Part shown: in pieces, positions 1 to 6,240 of the stretch
Numbering within the stretch: position 1 is the stretch's first letter
Layout of the letters: each line of letters opens with the position of its first letter
From: an uncultured Jannaschia sp.
GTDB taxonomy: Bacteria > Pseudomonadota > Alphaproteobacteria > Rhodobacterales > Rhodobacteraceae
Direction: 5' to 3'
Length of the DNA stretch: 11,496 nucleotides
Assembly (NCBI GenBank): GCA_937916365.1
Contig: CALFSY010000208.1
Location: 1 to 11,496 of the forward strand
Position numbers and translations under genes: made by a program
Notes under the pieces: generated by a model
Databases searched by the model: none
Told to the model about the DNA's origin: nothing
Seen by the model: the letters and a program-made list of their open reading frames with translations, nothing else

Positions 1-48
1 GGTCGTTCCTTTATATCAGTGCAACCGATGGTTGAGGTTGCAGAATAA
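1..48 (+). CDS. rpmA: 50S ribosomal protein L27, C-terminal end (partial)
   Basis: The first frame reads GRSFISVQPMVEVAE followed by TAA at 46-48. This resembles the C-terminus of alphaproteobacterial L27, which ends in a KGR-[TS]-[FY]-[VI]-SV-xP stretch followed by a short Ala/Glu-rich tail. L27 sits at the peptidyl-transferase centre of the 50S subunit, but only its last 15 residues are in the window, so no functional part can be checked. The assignment is supported by position, because rplU-rpmA upstream of obgE is a widely conserved order. The fragment is too short for certainty, and the other two forward frames close at 33-35 and at 68-70 without giving a recognisable tail. Confidence 0.7.
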   Translation, partial: GRSFISVQPMVEVAE

Positions 49-345
49 TATCGCAGCCTTGGTAAAATAAATATACCCGCAATAGTGGGCGATGTGGGCT
101 AGGTTCTACGCTATCGACTAATTTATACCTATAATTGCAGGCTACCTTTGGGGAATAAAAATATAGTTTCACGCTAATTTATAGATTTCACTTTGCGGTA
201 CACGTTTACATCATGTGACACAGATTCAATCAAACTGCCTTTATAGTGTAATGTGTAGGTCAGCATAACAAACTTACATACGACCATGATGTTTACCAGT
301 AGTTTGGTTTTGATATGAACATGGGGGCGTAACGGCCTGAGCATT
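49..345. other. Intergenic region rpmA-obgE, no gene recognised
   Basis: I see no coding region on either strand in these 297 bases; the frames are broken by frequent stops and the base composition is visibly more AT-rich than in the flanking genes. A perfect sigma70-like -10 hexamer TATAAT lies at 130-135, but no convincing -35 stands 16-18 bp upstream. A TATAGT at 242-247 has a GTGACA at 215-220, but the 21-bp spacing is too long. A 5-bp hairpin (CCCGC 76-80, GTGGG 85-89, loop AATA) has no T-run after it. The obgE start has only a weak ribosome binding site (TGAG at 338-341). The region probably carries the obgE promoter, but I cannot place it. Confidence 0.5.
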
Positions 346-1395
346 ATGAAATTTCTTGATCTGGCTAAAGTTTATGTGCGCTCTGGCTCTGGTGGGGCGG
401 GGTGTGTAAGTTTCCGGCGGGAAAAATTTATCGAATATGGCGGGCCTGATGGTGGGGACGGTGGGCGCGGTGGGGATGTTTGGGCCGAAGCGGTTGAGGG
501 GCTCAACACCCTAATTGATTTTCGTTATCAACAGCACTTTTTCGCCAAAAATGGGCAACCTGGTCAAGGGCGGCAACGCACGGGCAAGAGTGGAACAGAT
601 ATTGTGTTGCGCGTTCCCATTGGCACAGAAATCTTGGAACAGGACGCTCAAATAACCGTTGCCGATTTGACCCAAACTGGACAACGTATTTGCCTTGCCC
701 AAGGTGGAAATGGTGGCTTTGGGAATTTACGATTCAAAAGCGCCACCAACCAAGCCCCCCGCAACGCCAATCCAGGCCTATCCGGTGTTGAGCGCACTTT
801 GTGGTTACGATTGAAACTTATTGCGGATGTGGGGCTTGTGGGGTTACCCAACGCAGGCAAATCAACATTTTTAGCAGCGGTTTCAAATGCGCAACCCAAA
901 ATTGCGGATTATCCATTCACAACACGCCACCCAAATCTTGGCGTTGTATCTATTGACGATACAGAATTTGTGATGGCCGATATCCCAGGGCTTATTGAAG
1001 GCGCGAACGAGGGCAGGGGTCTGGGGGATGTTTTCCTGGGTCACATCGAACGGTGCGCGGTGCTTTTGCATTTGATTGATGGCACGGCGGCAGACATCAT
1101 CCAAGGTTATCAAACCATAATCGCCGAACTGCGGGCCTATGGTGGTGGGTTGGTCGAAAAGCCTAAAATTGTTATTATCAACAAAATAGATGCGTTGTCT
1201 GACCAAGAGGTGGCGGAAAAATGTGCAGCCCTTAAAATGGTGTCCGGCAGCCCTGTAATGGCGATGTCTGGTGTCACACGTAAGGGCACCACGCAAGTGT
1301 TGCGTGGTGCCCAGTCCAACATTGCAATGACAAATGCCCAAATGAACCCCAAAGGCCAAAGCATCAGGCAAGAATTAAAACCATGGACCCCGTAA
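346..1395 (+). CDS. obgE: Obg family GTPase ObgE/CgtA
   Basis: This is a cytoplasmic GTPase that associates with the 50S subunit and is involved in ribosome maturation and stress signalling (family knowledge). The 349 residues begin with the glycine-rich Obg fold at about 1-157, seen in the GGxGGAGCVSFRREKF-type start and the GPDGGDGGRGGDV stretch. The G domain follows with the P-loop GLPNAGKST at 166-174, switch I FTT at 191-193, DIPGLIEGA at 212-220 and NKID at 279-282. The G5 region is less typical (MSGV near 307-310). There is no C-terminal OCT domain, and the length fits alphaproteobacterial Obg proteins. One oddity is Arg at 194, where relatives usually have Leu before His-Pro-Asn. The ATG has no in-frame upstream competitor. 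Its last 13 bases overlap proB, which suggests coupled translation. Confidence 0.97.
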   Translation: MKFLDLAKVYVRSGSGGAGCVSFRREKFIEYGGPDGGDGGRGGDVWAEAVEGLNTLIDFRYQQHFFAKNGQPGQGRQRTGKSGTDIVLRVPIGTEILEQDAQITVADLTQTGQRICLAQGGNGGFGNLRFKSATNQAPRNANPGLSGVERTLWLRLKLIADVGLVGLPNAGKSTFLAAVSNAQPKIADYPFTTRHPNLGVVSIDDTEFVMADIPGLIEGANEGRGLGDVFLGHIERCAVLLHLIDGTAADIIQGYQTIIAELRAYGGGLVEKPKIVIINKIDALSDQEVAEKCAALKMVSGSPVMAMSGVTRKGTTQVLRGAQSNIAMTNAQMNPKGQSIRQELKPWTP

Positions 1396-2522
1396 CATCC
1401 GCGCCAATGCGGCGCGCTCCAGCACTGCGTGATATGCGGCGGTTGGTTGTCAAGATTGGATCGGCGCTATTGGTGGATCCTGCCTCAGGGGCGCTGCGGG
1501 TAGATTGGTTGCATTCTTTGGCACAAGATATTGCCATGATAAAAGCCAGGGGCAGCGATGTAATTATCGTGTCTTCGGGGGCCATCGCACTGGGCCGTGG
1601 TGCATTGGGATTTGATTATGACGCCCTGTCATTAGATGCGGCCCAGGCGGCGGCGGCCGTCGGCCAAATCCGGTTAGCCCGCGCGTATGAAGAGGCACTG
1701 GCCCCCCACGGTCTAATTGCCGCCCAAATTCTGCTTACACTTGATGACTCGGGTAATCGGCGCCGATACTTAAACCTGCGCGCAACATTGGCCGGGCTTT
1801 TAACACACGGGGCAGTGCCGATTGTGAATGAAAACGACAGTATTGCCACAGACGAAATTCGCTATGGCGACAACGATCGCTTGGCCGCAAACGTGGCCGT
1901 GATGGCCGCCGCGGACGGCTTGATCCTTTTGTCCGATGTAGATGGATTTTACACGGCCAATCCCAAAGAGAAGGCCAGCGCACGCCATGTGCCGTTGATT
2001 GATACCATCACCCCTGACATCGAGGCAATGGCGGGTGATGCAGGCACAGGATTATCCAAAGGCGGTATGAAAACCAAATTGATGGCCGCCCGCATTGCAA
2101 CGGCGGCGGGGTGCGCGATGGCCATCACCAAAGGATCAGAGGCCAGACCGCTTAACGCATTAGACACGGGGGCACGGGCCACATGGTTTCAAGCCACGCT
2201 TGACCCGAGAACGGCCCGAAAAAGATGGATTTCCGCCATGAAACCAAAGGGCACCTTAACGCTTGACATAGGGGCCGTGACAGCGTTGGGGCAGGGTAAA
2301 TCTTTGCTACCCGCTGGGGTGCGCGCCGTGACAGGGCAATTTGAACGAGGGGATCCCGTGGCGCTTTTAGCCCCCGATGGGGGGCGTTTGGGCCTTGGTC
2401 TATCGCGCTATACAGCAGAAGAAGCACAAAAAATCGCAGGCCAAAGATCCGATGTGATTGCCGCAATTTTGGGATACCCTGGCCGTGCCGCGTTAGTCCA
2501 CCGCGATGACATGGCGATCTAG
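1383..2522 (+). CDS. proB: Glutamate 5-kinase
   Basis: This cytoplasmic enzyme phosphorylates L-glutamate with ATP to give glutamyl 5-phosphate, the first and usually proline-inhibited step of proline synthesis. The 379-residue protein has the two expected parts. The amino-acid kinase domain spans about 20-265, with VVKIGSALL at 22-30, SSGAI at 64-68, NENDS at 149-153, YGDND at 161-165 and the nucleotide-binding GTGLSKGGMKTK at 221-232. A C-terminal PUA domain follows at about 285-365. The start at 1383 lies inside the end of obgE and has only a weak ribosome binding site, so translation is probably coupled to obgE. An internal ATG at 1407 would remove eight residues before the conserved core and remains possible. 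proA follows 38 bp downstream, so both enzymes of the unstable intermediate are made together. Confidence 0.97.
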   Translation: MDPVTSAPMRRAPALRDMRRLVVKIGSALLVDPASGALRVDWLHSLAQDIAMIKARGSDVIIVSSGAIALGRGALGFDYDALSLDAAQAAAAVGQIRLARAYEEALAPHGLIAAQILLTLDDSGNRRRYLNLRATLAGLLTHGAVPIVNENDSIATDEIRYGDNDRLAANVAVMAAADGLILLSDVDGFYTANPKEKASARHVPLIDTITPDIEAMAGDAGTGLSKGGMKTKLMAARIATAAGCAMAITKGSEARPLNALDTGARATWFQATLDPRTARKRWISAMKPKGTLTLDIGAVTALGQGKSLLPAGVRAVTGQFERGDPVALLAPDGGRLGLGLSRYTAEEAQKIAGQRSDVIAAILGYPGRAALVHRDDMAI

Positions 2523-2560
2523 GTCTTTTCGCGTTTAGGAAAAACCGCTATAGAAGTTAT

Positions 2561-3829
2561 ATGAAAGACATAACCGATAACATCCCTGCTTTAATGGCCG
2601 ATTTGGGCGCCCGTGCCAAAGTTGCTGCGGCCGAACTGGCCCATGCAACAGGTGCCGCAAAACAGGCGGCATTGAACACCGCGGCCGACACAGCTTGGGC
2701 GCGACGTGATGATGTGCGCGCCGCAAATGCCCAAGATATGGATTTTGCCCGCGAAAAAGGGTTATCGGCGGCCATGCTTGACCGATTATTTTTAGACGAT
2801 ACACGCATCGCCGCGATTGTTGCCGGTTTGCGCGCCGTCGCAATGCAGGATGATCCGGTGGGCGAAGTTATGGCCGAATGGGACATGGAAAGTGGGTTAC
2901 ATATTCAACGGGTTCGCACCCCGTTAGGGGTTATCGGCGTTATCTATGAAAGCCGCCCCAACGTGACGGCCGATGCCGGCGCTTTATGCCTAAAATCGGG
3001 CAATGCGGTCATTTTGCGGGGCGGTTCAGAAAGTTTTCATTCATCTGGTGTGCTTGTTGAATGTCTATGGGCGGGGTTGCGCGCGGCAGGATTGCCCGAA
3101 GACGCCGTGCAACGTGTGCCCACTCGCGACCGTGCCGCAGTTAGCACCCTGTTGACCATGACCGATAGTGTCGATGTCATTGTGCCGCGGGGTGGTAAAG
3201 GATTGGTAGGGTTGGTTCAGCGTGAGGCGCGCGTGCCGGTTTTCGCCCATCTTGAAGGGATTTGCCACATTTATTTAGACGCAGCGGCCGATCCAGAGAA
3301 GGCTGTGAAGGTAACGTTAAATGCAAAAACCCGCCGCACCGGGATTTGTGGGGCGGCAGAATGTGTGCTGATCCATCGCGACATTGCCGATACAATTGGC
3401 AAAGATGTCGTGCGCGCCTTGCTCAACGCGGGCGTCGAAGTGCGCGGTGATGCGACTTTACAGACCATCGAAGGTGTAACGCACGCCGTGCCTGATGATT
3501 TTGGGTGTGAATTTTTAGATATGGTTATCGCGGCAAAGGTGGTGGATGACACTGATGCTGCCATTGATCATATTCGGACATATGGATCAAACCACACAGA
3601 CGCGATAATCACAGAGGATTCAAGCACCGCCACACGGTTTTTCCAACGCCTTGATAGTGCAATTTTGATGCACAATGCCTCAACCCAATTCGCCGATGGT
3701 GGCGAATTTGGTATGGGGGCCGAAATCGGTATTGCCACGGGTAAATTGCACGCGCGTGGCCCCGTGGGTGCAGCACAATTAACATCATTCAAATATATCG
3801 TAACGGGTGATGGAACAGTGCGCCTATGA
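2561..3829 (+). CDS. proA: Glutamate-5-semialdehyde dehydrogenase (gamma-glutamyl phosphate reductase)
   Basis: The enzyme reduces glutamyl 5-phosphate with NADPH to glutamate 5-semialdehyde, which cyclises to pyrroline-5-carboxylate, the proline precursor. The 422 residues match the usual length of about 415-425. Visible landmarks are the cofactor-domain stretch PLGVIGVIYESRPNVTADA at 121-139, LKSGNAVILRGGSE at 144-157, and VIVPRGGKGLV at 206-216. The catalytic region TRRTGICGAAE at 257-267 has the nucleophile expected at Cys263. The C-terminal GGEFGMGAEIGIATGKLHARGP-type block begins near 380. A modest ribosome binding site, AGAAG, precedes the ATG. It is the natural partner of proB, and the two proteins are thought to channel the labile acyl phosphate. 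A 70-bp gap separates it from phoR, so the proline and phosphate blocks are probably separate transcripts. Confidence 0.97.
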   Translation: MKDITDNIPALMADLGARAKVAAAELAHATGAAKQAALNTAADTAWARRDDVRAANAQDMDFAREKGLSAAMLDRLFLDDTRIAAIVAGLRAVAMQDDPVGEVMAEWDMESGLHIQRVRTPLGVIGVIYESRPNVTADAGALCLKSGNAVILRGGSESFHSSGVLVECLWAGLRAAGLPEDAVQRVPTRDRAAVSTLLTMTDSVDVIVPRGGKGLVGLVQREARVPVFAHLEGICHIYLDAAADPEKAVKVTLNAKTRRTGICGAAECVLIHRDIADTIGKDVVRALLNAGVEVRGDATLQTIEGVTHAVPDDFGCEFLDMVIAAKVVDDTDAAIDHIRTYGSNHTDAIITEDSSTATRFFQRLDSAILMHNASTQFADGGEFGMGAEIGIATGKLHARGPVGAAQLTSFKYIVTGDGTVRL

Positions 3830-3830
3830 A

Positions 3831-3858
3831 GCCCATTAATATCCTGCGTACCGTGGGC
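3831..3858 (+). terminator. Possible weak terminator after proA
   Basis: GCCCAT at 3831-3836 can pair with GTGGGC at 3853-3858 (five Watson-Crick pairs and one G-U) across a 16-nt loop, followed at once by the T-rich ATTTTATATAT. It begins one base after the proA stop. The stem is short and the loop long, so this is only a candidate for the end of the obgE-proBA transcript. Confidence 0.25.
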
Positions 3859-3899
3859 ATTTTATATATCAGAGCACATACAATTTTTTAGGAATACAT

Positions 3900-4976
3900 A
3901 TGGCAGACGTCGGCATTGTTGAAACTATCCTCAATGCAGTGCCCGAACCGATGATTTATATTTCGGAACGCGGCAATATTGCCGCTAGCAATATCGCCGC
4001 GCACGCACTTTGGGGGGATTGGATAGCAGGGCGCAGCCATGACACAGTTCTGCGCCAACCGGATATATTAAAAAATATTGAAACCGCGCGATCAGGCGGC
4101 GCCGACATCGACACCCACTTTCATATGACAGATCAATTTGGGGGGGCGCAATTTCGTGTCCGTATTGTTCCCTTTACACAACCGGATGTAGGGCCGCGCG
4201 CGTTGCTGCTGCATTTTACAAATATCACACAGTTACATGAAATCGAAAAAATGCGCCGTAATTTCATCGCCAATGTTAGCCATGAACTCCACACACCACT
4301 CACGGCCATTTTAGGTTTTATCGAAACCTTACGCGGATCGGCACGAAACGATCCCCAAGCTCAGGTGCGATTTTTAAGCATCATGCACGATGAAGCACAG
4401 CGGATGAATCGATTGGTATCGGATTTACTGTCGTTAAGCCGTGTCGAAGAACAAGAACGCCTGCGTCCATCCCAACGTGTTGATGTGGGGGCAGTCTTAA
4501 TGGATGTTGTTGCCGCCCTTCGCCCAACGGCCGAGGACCATGGCAACAGCGTGCAAATTGAAATGCACCCAACGGATGCTAATACAAGCTCTGATGATGC
4601 AAGATATAAGGTGATGGGCGACCGTGACCAATTGATGCAAGTTTTTTTCAATTTGGTTGAAAATGCCATGAAATATGGCGGCCCCGACAAACCGATCATT
4701 TTGCGAATAGGGCGGGGGGATGGTGCGAACACACAAAAAGGGTCCTTGATACGTATTGATGTTATTGACCAGGGAGAGGGGATTGATCAACAACATGTGC
4801 CGCGATTGACCGAGAGGTTTTATCGCATCGATACGCATAGATCGCGCACAATGGGGGGAACCGGCCTTGGCCTGGCGATTGTTAAACATATCGTTAATCG
4901 CCATCGCGGGGCGCTGGAAATTCATTCGGTAAGGGGTAAAGGCAGCACGTTTTCAGTTTTGTTACCAGCGGCATAA
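3900..4976 (+). CDS. phoR: Phosphate regulon sensor histidine kinase PhoR (soluble form)
   Basis: This kinase autophosphorylates on histidine and passes the phosphate to PhoB when phosphate is scarce. An N-terminal PAS-like domain covers about 5-110 (VPEPMIYISERGNI at 14-27). The dimerisation and phosphoacceptor region has FIANVSHELHTPLT at 122-135 with His128. The catalytic domain has the N-box NLVENAMKYG at 251-260, DQGEGI at 290-295, ERFYR at 305-309 and GGTGLGLAI at 319-327. No hydrophobic stretch long enough to cross the membrane is present in the 358 residues. The reading frame upstream of the ATG is closed by TAA at 3837-3839 without any ATG, GTG or TTG between, so an N-terminal anchor has not been missed. 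TAGGAA at 3889-3894 is a good ribosome binding site. The gene lies upstream of the Pho box, so it is probably not under that box. Its identity as PhoR rests on the adjacent pst operon with phoB. Confidence 0.93.
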   Translation: MADVGIVETILNAVPEPMIYISERGNIAASNIAAHALWGDWIAGRSHDTVLRQPDILKNIETARSGGADIDTHFHMTDQFGGAQFRVRIVPFTQPDVGPRALLLHFTNITQLHEIEKMRRNFIANVSHELHTPLTAILGFIETLRGSARNDPQAQVRFLSIMHDEAQRMNRLVSDLLSLSRVEEQERLRPSQRVDVGAVLMDVVAALRPTAEDHGNSVQIEMHPTDANTSSDDARYKVMGDRDQLMQVFFNLVENAMKYGGPDKPIILRIGRGDGANTQKGSLIRIDVIDQGEGIDQQHVPRLTERFYRIDTHRSRTMGGTGLGLAIVKHIVNRHRGALEIHSVRGKGSTFSVLLPAA

Positions 4977-4977
4977 A

Positions 4978-5006
4978 CTGTCACAAAACTGTTATATGTT
5001 TGTCAT
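4978..5006 (+). promoter_or_regulatory. Pho box (PhoB binding site), three 11-bp-spaced repeats
   Basis: Three 7-bp units lie in direct repeat with exact 11-bp periodicity: CTGTCAC at 4978-4984, CTGTTAT at 4989-4995 and TTGTCAT at 5000-5006, separated by AT-rich 4-bp linkers. The PhoB consensus is CTGTCAT-A(4 nt)-CTGTCAT, so units 1-2 form a near-consensus box and unit 3 extends it by a half-site. It starts one base after the phoR stop and 120 bp before the pstS ATG, the expected place for control of pstSCAB-phoU-phoB. PhoB boxes normally replace the -35 element. I could not find a convincing -10 at the expected distance, so the transcription start is not assigned. Confidence 0.9.
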
Positions 5007-5039
5007 AAAAGTATTGCACGACACCTCTACGCGGCAACA

Positions 5040-5097
5040 TAACGTGCTTTGAACGGGCGCGTTACCCATATCTGGAAATTTTTAAGGAGAGTCCTCC
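5040..5097 (+). promoter_or_regulatory. pstS 5' leader: hairpin and ribosome binding site
   Basis: TAACGTGC at 5040-5047 can pair with GCGCGTTA at 5057-5064 (eight pairs, one T-G) around a 9-nt loop. Twenty bases further, the strong Shine-Dalgarno AAGGAGA at 5084-5090 stands 7 nt before the ATG. Within it, GGAG at 5086-5089 can pair with CTCC at 5094-5097 around the loop AGTC, a small hairpin that would cover the ribosome binding site. The pairings are seen directly; a role in mRNA stability or translation of pstS is inference. Confidence 0.4.
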
Positions 5098-6138
5098 ATG
5101 TCGTTCGTAAAGTTGACCGTGTCTGCGTTGGCTATCGCGGCGGTTTCGGCTGTAAGTGCTGCCGCACAAAGCCGTGACACCGTGCAAATCGCCGGATCTT
5201 CGACTGTTTTACCCTATGCTACGATTGTGGCCGAAGCCTTTGGCGAAAACACAGATTTCCCAACACCCGTTGTGGAATCGGGTGGGTCTTCGACCGGTTT
5301 GCGCCGCTTCTGCGAAGGTGTTGGTGAAAACACCACGGATATTGCAAATTCTTCGCGTTCGATCCGTGACTCGGAAATTGAAACCTGTGCGGCCAATGGC
5401 GTAACCGATATTATCGAGGTTCGTTTCGGGTATGATGGTATCGTTTTCGCGTCCGATATAAATGGTCCGTCGTTTGCATACACACCATCGGATTGGTATT
5501 TGGCCCTGGCTGCAGAATTGCCTGTTGATGGGGAAATGGTGGCCAATCCATATACTATGTGGAGCGAAGTCAACGCCGATCTGCCTGAACAAGCAATCGC
5601 GGCATTCATCCCCGGCACCCGCCATGGAACACGCGAAGTGTTTGAGGAAAATGTAATCCTACAAGGATGCGAAGATACCGGCGCCATGCAAACCATGATG
5701 GACATGGGCATGGATGAAGATGCCACCGAAGAGGCATGCCTTGAAATCCGCGCCGATGGCGTTTCGGTTGATATTGACGGCGATTACACTGAAACGTTGG
5801 CGCGTATCACGGCCAACCCAGAAGGCATCGGTGTATTCGGTTTGGCGTTTTATTCTAACAATACCGATCGCTTGCAGGTTGCCACCATGTCCGGTGTAAC
5901 CCCATCTGTTGAATCCATTGCATCGGGTGAATACCCTGTGTCTCGTCCGTTGTTTTTCTACATCAAAGCGGCACACATCGGTGTAATTCCTGGTCTAAAG
6001 GAATATGCAGAATTCTTTGTGAGCAATGATATTGCCGGCCCATTCGGTCCGTTGGCCGCCTATGGATTGGTTGCCGATCCGGAATTGGCTGATGTGCAAT
6101 CCATGGTCACAAACGAAGAAACCATGCAACCCATGTGA
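5098..6138 (+). CDS. pstS: Periplasmic phosphate-binding protein PstS
   Basis: This protein captures inorganic phosphate in the periplasm and delivers it to the PstCA channel. The 346 residues start with a typical Sec signal peptide: a short basic start, a hydrophobic Ala/Val-rich stretch at about 6-20 and a likely cleavage after AAA near residue 23. There is no lipobox cysteine, so the protein should be soluble. The mature part opens with the phosphate-binding GSSTVLPYA at 33-41, then GGSSTGLRRFC near 62-72 and DIANSSRSI near 80-88, and the GTRHGTREVF loop further on; these are the conserved ligand loops of the family. It has the strongest ribosome binding site in the window and lies first after the Pho box. 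A hairpin follows the stop, so its mRNA may be more abundant than that of the permease genes, fitting a binding protein needed in excess. Confidence 0.95.
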   Translation: MSFVKLTVSALAIAAVSAVSAAAQSRDTVQIAGSSTVLPYATIVAEAFGENTDFPTPVVESGGSSTGLRRFCEGVGENTTDIANSSRSIRDSEIETCAANGVTDIIEVRFGYDGIVFASDINGPSFAYTPSDWYLALAAELPVDGEMVANPYTMWSEVNADLPEQAIAAFIPGTRHGTREVFEENVILQGCEDTGAMQTMMDMGMDEDATEEACLEIRADGVSVDIDGDYTETLARITANPEGIGVFGLAFYSNNTDRLQVATMSGVTPSVESIASGEYPVSRPLFFYIKAAHIGVIPGLKEYAEFFVSNDIAGPFGPLAAYGLVADPELADVQSMVTNEETMQPM

Positions 6139-6163
6139 AACGTTTGCTGATTTGATCGCATTA

Positions 6164-6194
6164 GTAGGATCGTGGTTTTATACCATGATCCTAC
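6164..6194 (+). terminator. Strong intercistronic hairpin between pstS and pstC
   Basis: GTAGGATCGTGGT at 6164-6176 pairs with ACCATGATCCTAC at 6182-6194: thirteen consecutive pairs, one of them G-U, around a TTTAT loop. The next bases are CCCTTGTGCGG, so there is no T-run and it is not a classical Rho-independent terminator. A hairpin at this place, behind a binding-protein gene and ahead of permease genes, usually shields the upstream mRNA from 3' exonucleases or causes partial termination. That role is inferred here. A second weak stem (GATAA 6207-6211, TTATC 6215-6219) followed by TTTTT at 6220-6224 might add slight attenuation. Confidence 0.6.
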
Positions 6195-6240
6195 CCTTGT
6201 GCGGATGATAAAAATTATCTTTTTGTTTGGGATCTCTTAA

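Noticed and set aside
20..42. TGCAACC/GGTTGCA inverted repeat at the end of rpmA
   Set aside because: It lies inside the L27 coding end, has a competing CAACC/GGTTG pairing and no T-run after it, so it is not a convincing terminator.
883..1371. Open frame of 162 codons on the minus strand inside obgE
   Set aside because: It lies entirely opposite a clear GTPase gene with intact motifs and shows no recognisable protein features; the same holds for the other minus-strand frames over proB, proA, phoR, pstS and pstA.
6207..6224. GATAA/TTATC hairpin followed by five T as a terminator before pstC
   Set aside because: The stem is five mostly A-T pairs with a 3-nt loop, too weak for efficient termination, and the operon clearly continues.
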